From Eumeta japonica (lineage: Eukaryota > Arthropoda > Insecta > Lepidoptera > Psychidae), in NCBI GenBank assembly GCA_005406025.1, contig BGZK01001212.1, positions 62,001 through 126,000 on the forward strand: 64,000 bases of DNA. The letters run 5' to 3'. Positions 48,710 through 59,939 of the stretch are shown here, piece by piece. Under the pieces are notes generated by a model that was not told the DNA's origin, searched no databases, and saw nothing but the letters and a program-made list of their open reading frames with translations. The position numbers and the translations under genes are program-made. How positions within the stretch are numbered: the first letter of the stretch is position 1; each line of letters opens with the position of its first letter.

Positions 48710-49379
48710 TCTAACATACTTATAATATAAAATCTAAGGCATTTTTCTTTACAGGTCAATGATGTGTAAACATTTACATTGTACTTGTTACGAGTAACTC
48801 GTACGTAATATTTATGAATATTGTTTTATAACTTTGATGAACGTAAAAACGGTCAAAGTAAACAGAATAAAATTAGCGGTAGTGATTTCAAACACTCGTT
48901 TTCGTGTTGCTGACATTATTAGTAATGCATTTTAAAACAGAACTGTACATATTTTATACTCTTAATAAGAAAGTTACCGCACGAAAAACATTAAAGGATA
49001 TAAGTGATGTTTTTTTTTTTCGTACAATATTATTATTTGGTAACTTACATGCGAACGCTTGTACGATAGTTGTTGTGGATTGCAATGTATTTATGCCGGC
49101 ACGTCTGCTTGCCTTATCCGAATAGGTGATGACATTTAATGTTGAATATGATATTTGAACGTTCAAAAAGCACGTACAACACCTCCTTTCTATATTCGAC
49201 TTCGATTTTATCAATAAAACGTGTGGCGGGCCGTGGACATCGAAACGCCGGACAGACGAAAAATCGACACGTTCGAAATATTAAAAAAAAAAAATCGAAA
49301 CGAAAAAACAAAGTTCGAACATCTCGATCGTCGATGTAAAATTATATATCTCGTATCGATCCTTACGATGTATCGGAAT

Positions 49380-49570
49380 TCGACGGCACTACGCGGCGGG
49401 CCGATTAATCGATTAGAAATTAAATATACCAAAGCGGTCACTCACTTCGCCGTACCAGATGTTCATAGCCCGCGCGTGACCCGCCCGGTCACCGCTCGCC
49501 GCACAATATTCGGGCCGGTGGGCGCGCGGAGACTGCCGCGGCGCCGACGGCCGGCTCGCGCGACGACCTG
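49380..49570. promoter_or_regulatory. CpG-rich island
   Basis: Contains 'CGCGGCGCCGACGGCCGGC' and 'GGCCGGTGGGCGCGCGG'. ORFs are open on both strands. It encloses the minus-strand ATG at 49466 and may be its leader; TCAGTA on the minus strand near 49705 is a possible initiator. Confidence 0.35.
49446..49466 (-). CDS. Candidate short first coding exon
   Basis: On the minus strand ATG AAC ATC TGG TAC GGC GAA (MNIWYGE) meets a strong donor 'GAA|GTGAGTG', phase 0. It lies at the edge of a CpG island. Seven codons is little evidence, and the phase differs from the other minus-strand candidates. Confidence 0.25.
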
Positions 49571-50454
49571 ACGAATAATCTCGCTCCATCTCGCGAAATT
49601 AAGACATTTTTTTCTAGAAGCGAACGCAACGATTATTCCCCGGTAGGCTACTTCATATTCATATCGAACACGGAACTCGCGTGCAACCGAACGGTTTCCT
49701 ACTGAAAGAATGGAATTGTGTCTGACGAGGGATTCTGCGGTCTGTTCTTTTTTTTTCCCCGTCAATTTTATCGGCCGCTATCCTCTCTACGTACCGAATT
49801 CGTGAAGGTTTTGTGGAAGAGGAATAGAAAAATCTGTGAATTACATTTTGCGGTAAATATTTCATCGTTGTGGGTGCAATCAAAAGTGTCCTCGTCTTTT
49901 TGAGGGATTAATGACATAAATTTCCCGTCCTTCCGGAGAATTAATATCGTCAATTCCTCAAAAAGGGAAAAACTAAATAAAGCATCGTGTTAATAATGTT
50001 TTGAGAGAGATATTTAAGATTTGACAATTCAAATAGTAGTAGTTTATGGCAACAGCATAGCAACAAGGATTTCATTGAGAATTATTCTCATATTAGCACT
50101 TTTATAAATGTTAGTAAAATCGCTGTATTCTCTACTAAATGACAATTTGTCTTTGACGTATATTAATTATTGCCGATTCCGTCTTCGGAATGGCGAACGA
50201 GTCTATGGGTGAGGAGTCAAACGAACGCATCACGTCGCTCTGTTAAAGCGCTTAATCACGATGATGTGAATAACTCTATTGGATATGCATATAATAACAT
50301 ACAAACGCTATATGCATAAACTTTATATTACATTTTCGTGTTATGTGTGAAAAAGAGAATACAAATTAAAAAATAACAATAATTGTTTTCTTTTATGATT
50401 CAAATTTTCTTACGATTTTGTTCGCTTGAACATAATTCTTAATTCCCTCACCTT

Positions 50455-50560
50455 CTACGCCTCGATTTCAATACCGCTGTCGGTGTCGGTTCCGACAGCA
50501 TTCCGGCTATCGTTTCGATCACGATCCCGTCTCCGATACTAATGCCTCGGATATTGCTGT
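50455..50560 (+). repeat. Period-6 pyrimidine-rich tract
   Basis: 'GCTGTCGGTGTCGGTTCCGA' then 'CGATCACGATCCCGTCTCCG'. Same low-complexity style as 38355-38545, without a clear GC-core motif beside it. Confidence 0.5.
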
Positions 50561-50628
50561 CAATAATAACCATTTGACATTTATATTGTTTAATTTCTGT
50601 ATAAAAATATCCTATGCCCTATTCTAGG

Positions 50629-50795
50629 CAGGGCCGGATCTACCATATGGCTTTTTGGGCTTCATCCCAGGGCCCCGTGGATTCAAGGGGCTCCCGGTTA
50701 AGTAAAGTCAGTCAAAAATAGATGATATACGAAAAAATAGGTTGGCCCCTAAGTAGTATTAGCCCGGGGCCCCCTTAACTCACGGTCCGGCCCTG
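50629..50795. mobile_element. 167-bp hAT MITE with perfect 8-bp target duplication
   Basis: Starts CAGGGCCGGATCTA and ends 'GGTCCGGCCCTG'; the ten terminal bases are perfect inverted repeats. Identical octamers ATTCTAGG flank it (50621-50628 and 50796-50803), the hAT duplication length. The interior is rich in GGGGCCCC-type runs. It belongs to a different subfamily from 12695-12832 (CAGGGCC against CAGTGCC). Its perfect duplication points to a fairly recent insertion. Confidence 0.92.
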
Positions 50796-51839
50796 ATTCT
50801 AGGACACAATTTAAGCAAAACCTTGTCGCGATCCGTCGTGATTATAACGTTGGAGCATAATCGAAGCACACTTCGCATCAATTGCACGGACTCATAATGC
50901 GAGAAATTTGAGAACGTTTTATTTTTGAGATATTCTCACAAAGGAGCCAATATGTAGAGCGAGAAATTTGTTAAAAAAATTAAATAAGTGCTCTGCGGAA
51001 TTTTTATGACTGCTTGTCAGTACTTTTGAACAATTCTTAATATGAAAATAGCAGTGCAATTAATACGTCACATCTTCCTATATTATAAAATAAGCAATTC
51101 TTGCATGTACATGGGCCACGATGATCTCGCTAACGGTGCTAAGGATACAGCGATGAACATTTTTATTTTAATAGAGGTTTGGTTTTTTAAATACACCCAT
51201 ATGGGTATCTTCTCTGAAAAAAATAGATAATAAGAAATCTAAAAGTTTTTGTAATTAGCGCTTTTTTTAGAAGTTTGAGGTAATTACATTGTGGCTATGT
51301 CATTGTATCTCAATGAAAAAAATGATAGTAATACATGATGTAGACTACAGATGACACTATATTATTATATATAAGATGTATAAATATATTTTGTATATTG
51401 GGTTGCATGAAAATATTAGGAACTTTTCCCATTGGAAGTTATAATTATTTCCAAGTCCAACTGCCAAATAAGTAGAGCAAAGCTCGATTATCCAGATATT
51501 TATATGCTCGTATTAATAATGGCGATTTTTCATCGTCAGAATATTTATATGTAAAGTTTTTAACATGTGCCAAAGCTAGAATTATAATCTAATAACACCT
51601 TAGAGATCCATAATGTAATTTACAATAAGTTAAACGGATGGAATGTCAAGTGCGTTGTATGAAAAAGTTCCACAAAGGTTGCGCGTGAATAGCTTCACAT
51701 GTAACTCATAAACAAATATAAACTTAAGACTGTATACCTTTAAATTAGTGACTACAACCATAAATTAAAACGAATACTCACTGTTCTAGAAAACATCTCG
51801 ATCGATTTATTTCTAAAACGACTTCCACGTCTTAACACC

Positions 51840-52400
51840 GCATTATTTCACGTGAAAAATAAAAACGTGTTATTCGAAACGTAGCAATGACGTCGCACCA
51901 CCGTCTCGGACAAAATAAAAACAGAAAAGCGTCTCCGTGACCATAAGCAACGCTTTGAACTAGAATATCGCGACTGCGGTCGTCGCGCAAGAAGTCCTAT
52001 AAGTACTCATCGGAGACCATAGAGCCGCAAATGTCGGCTCGAGTGGAAAAATAGCGTCCGACGTCAGCCAATTATCTCAGTGAAAATGTACCGGTGCATT
52101 AATTCTTTAAGACGAATAAAAACATGGCGGCGATAAGAAAGCAATTTTCGTTATTTACCCGGCGACGCGTTATCGTGGTTATTGCAGTGCCGTAAATAAC
52201 TGTACGTCAGCGGCGACGCGAGGTGTAAATCAAGAGCTCGCGTGTTTACGCCAATGCAAACCCGTACGCCTTCCGACGCGACGAATCTCCATACTGGACC
52301 AGTTGTTATAAAATGATTATGCGTTTTCCTACAAAGACCGTATCTATCTTATTTTTATGTGCGACGACGTCTCCACGTGTATGCGCGTATGGACATAATT
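51840..52400. other. GC-richer noncoding block
   Basis: 'CGACGTCAGCCAATTATCTC', 'ACCCGGCGACGCGTTATCG' and 'GTCAGCGGCGACGCGAGG' stand out from the AT-rich flank. All frames have stops. A CCAAT box (about 52064) and an ACGTCA element make regulatory DNA a fair guess. Confidence 0.3.
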
Positions 52401-53550
52401 TAATTTTATGACAGTAACATATCTGTTTATTCTTTCGTTTTTGCTTCCGTTCATTTTAGGTGGCCACTTTTGTTTTTTGTTACGAATCTACTATTTATCT
52501 ACTTATTATAGTACATATTTCAAAGAATTACTTTTTATATGCATTTATTCAATAAAATAAATGCAAATAAAACTCTGAAAATTATGACTGTCTTTCGAGT
52601 TGATGAAATCTTTATTAAATATCTGTATATATAATTTTTCCACAAAAGTATGGCGACAGTAAATAAGGTGATAATATTCATGTACTGTAAAATCCTGTAA
52701 CTCTGTCAGTTTTATGTTTTACAATTATCAGTAATATTTAAAAATAATAAGCAGTTAGCATAGATGATCGGTGATTTAATTAATTTAGAGTTTAGAAGAA
52801 AGTTTTAAAAATTACTCATAATTTGATTAACAATTGCTATGTTATAATAAATATAAATAATTAAAAAATATTCATTCATTCTATAATTTATCAGAAAGAT
52901 TTTTTTAAATAATTCTATGAATCCTTAGAATCCTGTTCAGACTACTGATAAAATACATAAATGACTAAATAAATTAATGTGAACTATTGTTTTTCTTTAA
53001 GTCTTCTATACCTATGCATTTTTAAAATGATAATAGTAATGAGATAACTTGGTAACGAATTTTTCATTATTGCTAATAGTAAGACACAAATCATAATAGT
53101 AAGACACAAAAAATATTTCTTTGCTTTTCAATTATTTAATGATAAAAAACCAAACGAAAAAAATGTATTCCGTTATTGAATTTCGCCGTCAATTCACGTC
53201 AGAGATAGATCTCATCACAATAGACAGAAATTACCGGAATAGAACATCATGTCGGCGACCAAGCAAACTGATACATACATCGAAACGATGGGAGCCCGCA
53301 GTGTGCTATGAAAACCTAAAAACGGCCGGAGAAGATTGATATGATAGGTTGTACTACCTATTGTACTAATGATAGTCACTTACAAAGGGTATAGATTTGG
53401 CTTTTATCGTTCATGGTATTGTTGTTTACAAACCTAACGATGATGATGATATATCAAATTCAAGAGCGCGTTTCTAATTGCGAAAGGGCTATACAATTTT
53501 ATTTCCTGGGATGCTCTTCTTAGATGTATACAAAATTAAAAAAGATTTCG
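52400..53550. other. AT-rich noncoding stretch
   Basis: No gene or named repeat seen. The ORF at 53121-53339 ends EPAVCYENLKTAGED and has no recognised homology. Confidence 0.4.
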
Positions 53551-53890
53551 ATTTGTTTCAATCGTCTCCATGCCAGAGGCGGTTGAAACAGTGATTGGGA
53601 TCAGTTGGAACGCATGCAAACTGTGGCGGATTTGCAGTCCTAGCCGCTCTAGGCCCCAGACCGTGTGCCACCCCTTTCTCAGCACCCATCATTATTTACA
53701 CACTTTACATCATTAATGAATTTACTTTATTCCCACTTTTAATTGATTCAGAAAATTGTTTGACTAAAAGCTACCTTATAAAGCTAGTTTATAATATTTT
53801 CCGAGGTTTCAGGGATGATTGGATATTTAAATAAAACATTTAAAACGGTTTTAGGTTTTGTTTTTAATAAAATAAATGTTTTTCAATGTG

Positions 53891-56406
53891 TTATAAAACT
53901 CGTCTACACTTAAGCGCAACAAAATTATTAATTAAATGACCGCAATCCAATTTGCTTAAAAAATCAGCTTCTATGTTAACCAAAGCAAGATCGTTTAACC
54001 TCTGCTCCGTCATTGTTGTGCGTAAACAGTTTTTAACTCTTGCGCAAACAAGAAAACGATCTTTCTCCTGTACTGGCGGGTGTACACCCACGCATACGAA
54101 GAGCAATATCCACGTTTGGGTAAACGGTTTGAAGACTTCGGTTCGTAACCATTTCAACAACTGCACTCTTTCGCTTCTCATTTTTTATGCTGCAGTGAGA
54201 ACGAAAACGAAGACATTTTTCTGTAGAATTGTCTTCTCAGTCAGTAGAATAAATCATTTGCAATGCCTTGGCCTCATCTTCGACTTCTGAGATGCTTAGG
54301 TTCGTCTGGTTGGTAATAAAGTAAAATTTATTGTTGAATAATTTATGAGCATCCCGGCATGTTTTCAGTTCTTCTGGCAATGTATCAATTACCACCAAAA
54401 AAGTATTTACTCTAAAATATTCACGGCCATTTTTTTTGTTGCATCTCTTCACCTGTATTTGTCTCGGCAGGAAGCAGCTTACGCTTTCGATCGCGTCGAA
54501 AATCTTTTTCATATTCCTGTACGAAGGACAGCTTTTTCGTTTTTTTTTTTCGAACTCATCGAAATTCTCTCTTGTTTCGCCAACAAAATGTATTAAAGCC
54601 TCGTACAGTTCTATGACAATGGTAATGTCGATTTCCACACTCTCAAGTTTTTACTTGTGGCGTTAATGCGATCTAGTAAACATCCCCAAAAAACAGCCAT
54701 AAGGGCCGTTTCAAAACGTTCCAATTTCGAACGAATACCTCTTGCTTCGCATATAACGGTTCTGTTGTGTGTCATTTTCGATGGTGACTAGCACTTTATG
54801 GATTTCATTCCAGGATTTGCGTAAAGTTTTACATGCGTCTGCACGAGCTGACCAACGAGTCGTTGATAGACTTTTGATGGTGAAATGGGTTTGAAGGAGT
54901 TTCCAACGCTGAGTTGACGCTGCAAAGAAATTGTATAACTCTTGGAGTAGAGAAAAGAACAAACAAGCCTCTTGGCTGCTTTCAGCTGCACAATCACCTA
55001 CTAAATTAAGCGAGTGTGCTGAACAGGGAACATAGTCGGCAAGGGGTGAAATTTCCTTTATTTTAGCTTGCAGGCCATTGTAAATGCCTGACATGTTAGC
55101 AGCGTTGTCTATGATTGCCCGCGGCAGTTTGAAATGTCAATTCCCAACTCAATTAAAGTTGAGGTAACAGCATCTGTAATTTGTTGTGATTTATGGCCTG
55201 TGTTTGGAATAAACTTGAAGAACCATTCTACAGGTGATCCATTAGGCAGGGCATATTTGATTACATAAGTGAGCTGGTCTACGTGAGATATATCCGGTGT
55301 CGAGTCAATGATCAGAGAAAAATATTTTGCTGTTAATATTTCCATTACAATTGTCTCCAAAACTTTGTTTTCCATAAGTCGAATAAATTCTTCGTATGTT
55401 GGTAAAGAAAGATAACTCGTAAATCCTGAGCCTGGATTTCCATAACGTGGTAATGTGTTTGGCTAAGAACGGATCGAACTCAGCGATAAGCTCTAAGGAC
55501 ATCAAATATTTTCCATTGTGGATTGATGCAAATTTTTCGTCGTGTCCTCTGAAAGGCAAACCACGTTATACAAGCGCTTTTACGCATGCAACTACTCTTT
55601 TCAGAATGTTTTTCCAGTAATTTATTTCCATATCTAATTGCATTGTTAATGCACGGTCAATGCGACCTAAGACATTGCTTCGTTGTTTCACACGCAAAAC
55701 AGACAATTTGTGAGTAGGCGAATTCTCATGACTTGATACTCGATGATATGAATTTTTCCAGTCATTGAGACCTCCTTTTTGTCGAACTGACTCTCTCCGC
55801 CATTAAAAAGCAGACAGGGACCACAAAAAACACATCCTGTACATTTGAAAAAAATTAGCCACTTTCGCAGAACTTTTTCACCATTTAGAAGTTGACGTTC
55901 GAATAAATGTCTAGACAACTGTCGCGCTTTATCTTTGTAAAGCCGCTTTTCACTCTTAGGAAAATCATTTTGGATATTTTATTGGCTCCGTTCTTACAAA
56001 TATTATCACGCGTGAACTCGTCGATTGTCTCTTTAGATGGATCGTCGCTGATTTCGTAGAGCTCCTGGTCCGGAGGATTGGGCTGCACTCCTACTCCTAC
56101 CCCTCCTGGTACTAGTGGCACATCTTCGGCTTGTTCTTTCGAAGTATTTGCCACATCGATCGATCGATCGATCGATATTTTCACTTGAAGACACTCTAGA
56201 ATCATCAGTTAACGGAGCTCAACTACTATTTGGAACGTCGAGTTATGGATCAATGGTAGGACCTTTAATATCTGTAGACGTTTTTCCAAAGAAATCGTCT
56301 GATTTCCGCGTTTTTTTTTAATTGTATCCTTTTGTTTATCATCTTTTTCTTTAGCTCACTTGCGATACTCTGCCCCACTTAACCTTACCTTTTTCTTTCC
56401 GTCCAT
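53891..56406 (-). pseudogene. hAT-family transposase (ZMYM1-like), frameshifted
   Basis: Reading the minus strand from ATG at 56406 (MDGKKKVRLSGAEYRK, then an in-frame TGA), several ORFs in different frames line up in family order. First is a TTF-type zinc-finger region (KCTGCVFCGPCLLF, about 55800). Next comes the DUF4371 region with LPFRGHDEKFASIHNG-like text, KYFSLIIDSTPDISHVDQL and SAHSLNLVGD (55560-54990). A helical insertion region follows. Last is the C-terminal dimerisation motif NCLRTTMTEQRLNDLALVNI, ending before a stop at 53891. The product would cut and paste hAT elements as a nuclear DNA transposase. At least four frame changes and one stop make it non-functional. Divergence is modest, so loss of function looks fairly recent. 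Confidence 0.88.
56155..56176. repeat. (ATCG)n microsatellite
   Basis: Five and a half ATCG units inside the hAT transposase pseudogene. Confidence 0.95.
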
Positions 56407-57221
56407 ATTTAACTATGCAATACAAAGTTTTCACGTGAGCATGAGATAATTACAAATATTTATGGTAATAGGTAAAATATAGCAGCACGTCGCGTTGCGA
56501 ATGTCGTTACCAAATTAGTAAAAAACTTAATCCGCTCACTGCAATTTCTATAAGTGCACTGTTAACATAACTATCACAAATCGCAAAGCGCGAGCGTCCA
56601 AGCGAGTAAGCGGGGGTTTGGACGCACCGCACCGCACGAACTTGACTAACACGCGCGTAATAATAATCGACACGATACCTATTCTTCCTAGATCACTTAT
56701 ATTAAACTAAACTACAAACTATTTTATATGTACGATGTACGAAATTATTTATAATTTGACACGTAAAAAGAGTAATTTAGGAAGATTATAATAATAAGGT
56801 ACGCGAACCTTTAAAATATTAAGATAAGTACTTTGCATATGAGTTATTTCTTGTTAATCTTTTTTATCATGAGTGATTTTGGCACTATTTGCCGCCCTTA
56901 ATACCTGGCCGCCCTAGGCCCGAGCCTACTGGGCGTTAGGGCAAATCCGCTACTGCATACAAATAATACAAAATATAATATTTTAAAGTGTTTTATTTGC
57001 TATAAATTCTATTTATAAACGTAATTGTGGAATAGTATGACAACATTAATCAGTCTTCAAATTTTTAATAATCCTAACGATATTTCCAATCAGCATTTAA
57101 GGAGTAATAAACAATTAACAAAAATAATAAAGATCAACAGTATTCTTTAAAACAAAGCAAAGTAAACGAAAATAATTTTAAGAATAAACTAAAAAGAAAC
57201 GTTTTTCAATCAAGTAAAAAT

Positions 57222-57521
57222 TTAGCTTAGGGATAAATCTGAGTCGCAATTATGGCAAATTTAGCTAAGACCACCTTCTGCGCAGTTTATGGTGCAGTTA
57301 GTGCACTGTTTACAGCTGGTGCATTGAATCCACTTTTCTCCGCATCTGCTCTTTGAATATAATGACTCGATGAATGTCGCTTTTGTAAATAACTCAGGAA
57401 GGAACAGTTAATTCCATGCTTTCCGTAGTGAATCTCCCGCTTTAGCCTTCTCATATGCATCTCAACACCTCGACAAGTCACTCTGCCCTCTGGAAGTCTT
57501 TCTTACACGAACTCTCGGCAT
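57222..57521 (-). pseudogene. pogo/Tigger-like transposase remnant, internally deleted
   Basis: On the minus strand ATG at 57521 reads MPRVRVRKTSRGQSDLSRC, a stop, then DAYEKAKAGDSLRKAWN. This is the pattern of a pipsqueak/CENP-B type helix-turn-helix that begins Tigger transposases. After only about 110 bases the text switches to a cysteine-rich tail (GEKWIQCTSCKQC ... ICHNCDSD), the zinc-binding end seen in insect Tigger-like proteins. The catalytic DDE core is absent, so this is a deletion derivative joining the two ends. A pyrimidine-rich 'TTCTTGTTTTCTAG' precedes the ATG. Confidence 0.7.
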
Positions 57522-57573
57522 CTAGAAAACAAGAAAAAATAATACATTTACTATTCCAACCTTAACCACAAAA

Positions 57574-57943
57574 ATTGGTTCAACCGTCCCCATCCCCGCC
57601 TTTAGTAAAAGACAGTTTATAAAAATGGTCGCAATAATAACACATTAAAACTAATTATTATTATCTATTGTACAACCTTCATGAAAATCACAAACACACA
57701 GTCAACTCTGACTTAAATAGAGCACACGATAATATCATATATCTCAGAAGAAAAATACTTACTTTTGGGTACCAAAATACAATGCTGTCTCCTGTACACA
57801 ACAACGCTGCGCGGGGAACTTCGCACCATTGAGATACGCGTTTAGATCTGTCGTCCGCTTCGTTCTCCCCTTGCACCCCTCACTCTTCTCGTAACCATTC
57901 GCGAGATATTCGTTTTGGTTCAACCGTCCTTTGTTTCAATCGT
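57574..57943. repeat. Repeated terminal-type motifs around the pogo remnant
   Basis: TTGGTTCAACCGTCC occurs at 57574-57588 and again at 57916-57930. TTTGTTTCAATCGT at 57930-57943 is identical to 53552-53565, on the other side of the hAT element. These may be pieces of the pogo-like element's ends, but I could not define a pair of inverted termini. Confidence 0.4.
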
Positions 57944-58344
57944 ACCCAGTCTACTCTACTTATTGTCGACGAGCTGAGGCACATCTTTAAAGATTATCCG
58001 GAATTTTAAAAACTGAGTAATGATAATTTCATAAAAACTTTTCAACAACTTAAATTAGAAATAAATAGACTTTTTTTTAAATTTTGAAAAGAATCTTATT
58101 ATGTAAAGATATAGAGTTGTAAATGATTTATTTTTTGGATCATACTTAAAGCTCTTAGAATTGGCCTCGTACAAACTATATAATAGTAAAACATATTTAA
58201 ATTTTGAAATTGTAACTCTTTGCTGACTTTATTATGTATATTGTATTCATCTGTCATTTTTTTTTTTTACAAATCGGCGGCAAAAAAAAAAACATATTTA
58301 GCCAAATAATAAAAAAAGTATTAGTCAACTTCACCATTAATTAA

Positions 58345-58532
58345 ACGCGAGAAAATTTTCGTGCAATGATTTTCATTGCCATTTAAGCCAACAAGAAAGT
58401 TATAACAGACTTCAGTTGGCCTTTCGTGATGAAGCTCCATCCTTTGCCAATGTTTATAACTGGTTTAACGAGTTAAAACGTGGCCGCACTGATTTGACTG
58501 ACCGTCTGCGTGAGGGATGTCATGAAATATAG
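58345..58532 (+). pseudogene. mariner transposase N-terminal fragment
   Basis: Reads TRENFRAMIFIAI, a stop and a frame change, then LQLAFRDEAPSFANVYNWFN continuing ELKRGRTDLTDRLREG. This is the conserved paired-like helix-turn-helix region at the start of mariner transposases (FRDEAPS..TVYNWF.E..RGR). The fragment stops before the catalytic D,D34D domain. No inverted termini were found nearby. A dead relic. Confidence 0.85.
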
Positions 58533-58746
58533 GTACTCATTCATGAGAGATAATCCCAGATGCTTATAAATCCTTTCCTATCCTCGAATCGCAGTCTTTT
58601 ATGATGCAAGAAAGCATTTTCTTACGCTACTTCTTACAATCATGTACGCGGTCAATTGTCAAATGATGTAACGCCCGGATAAAATCGGGCCGGCTGATAT
58701 ATATCCTTATTTGTTTTTTGTTTTATATATATATCTTTAATACTTG

Positions 58747-59004
58747 CATGATGATCTGCGAAAGGCATGTGTCGTTTGACATTTGCTGTTTGCTTTGCTG
58801 ATTATTAATTGTCAATTTTGAAGAGATTCTATTATATTACCTTATCAGAATTAGCGCTTGCATTAAATAATTTCGATTTTATTTCACTCACATTGATCGG
58901 CATCGATGTAAATAATTTGATTTTGTTTAATATATGCATGAAAGACATGTGCCTTTTGACGTTTGCTGTTTGTCTTTTGTTGATTGTCAATTGACAATTG
59001 TACA
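58747..59004 (+). repeat. Two-copy direct repeat
   Basis: 'GGCATGTGTCGTTTGACATT' plus 'TGCTGTTTG' (from about 58765) and 'GACATGTGCCTTTTGACGTT' plus 'TGCTGTTTG' (from about 58943), each followed by GATT and 'AATTGTCAATT'-type text, about 180 bases apart. The 61-codon ORF 58809-58994 ends in the second copy and is spurious. Confidence 0.75.
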
Positions 59005-59504
59005 GAAAATATTACCTTTAAATACATTTGCCGGTACGAAACGAGCGCCACCTATTATAAATTAAAATATTATTATAACGGTATGGCAGCACATAAAATA
59101 CGAACAAACAAATATTGATTTTTATATATTAGATTTTATTCACCACTTAAAAGAAGTGTTATATTAAAAAAAATGAACCTAATAAAAGATAGATGAAAAA
59201 GAAAGTCAGTTCAATGTTACCTGTGCAATATTTTTTTCAAATGAGGAAGATTTTTTAAATATTGTATTCACATTTTTTTTTATTTTCATCCCCGTATCCA
59301 TCGTTCCTTTTATCGTAATTATGTAAAAACTTACTGCTCATACATATTTCATTGGATTTTCTTGGTCACAAATCTTTGAGTATAACTATAATTTGCATTA
59401 TAACTATAATTTAGCATGACGTAAAGAAAAGAAAATTATATTTAGCACTAAATCGAAAAATGAAGAAAATCAAATGCTTTTTTTTCAGGATTAAAAATTC
59501 CATA

Positions 59505-59590
59505 TGAGAGAAGAACGCAAGGCAAGATTAGAGTTTAACCCACATCCGAAATTGGGACCTAGATCGGAAATCGAAATAGGAAATAGTTTG
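59505..59590 (-). repeat. Period-6 tract, minus orientation
   Basis: 'TTGGGACCTAGATCGGAAAT' and 'CGAAATAGGAAATAG' read as the complement of the pyrimidine-rich hexamer tracts. Confidence 0.4.
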
Positions 59591-59939
59591 AGTGCCCTTG
59601 GGCAAAATCACAGACAAAAGCTTAATAATTGTAGTTAAAATATTTAAGGTTATCCATTTATTAATTCTTGCCAAAAGACTTTTTTTCAATTCATTGCGGA
59701 TGCTAAGACGGGTAATGTGTGTAGCATTATATAAATGCATATATATACGTGGTTATATGTACATAAAACATATATATGTATAATTATGCATTTTATGTGT
59801 TTTCAGAAAATTTATTTTTACAATACTCTGCATTCGATTGTTACCTAAGCAAACTTACAATTAATTTAGCCTTTCGTTCACCTAGATAAGCGAGAATAAA
59901 AAAAAAACGTGAACGATAACCATAAGTCCAAAAAATTGA

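Larger units (their letters stand above)
53621..56955 (-). mobile_element. hAT transposon, about 3.3 kb, nearly complete
   Basis: Termini CTGTGGCGGATTTGC (left) and, read inward from the right, CAGTAGCGGATTTGC match at 13 of 15 positions. Flanking octamers CATGCAAA (53613-53620) and CATACAAA (56956-56963) differ at one base, consistent with a hAT 8-bp target duplication plus one mutation. Inside is a transposase gene on the minus strand (53891-56406). Subterminal 'CCGCCCTAGGCC' text recurs near the right end. An (ATCG)n run at 56155-56176 interrupts the coding region. The element is defective through stops and frameshifts but structurally intact. Confidence 0.92.

Noticed and set aside
48756..48797. 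Short cysteine/histidine-rich frame (MMCKHLHCTCYE) after a strong acceptor
   Set aside because: Thirteen codons and an immediate stop; chance is likely.
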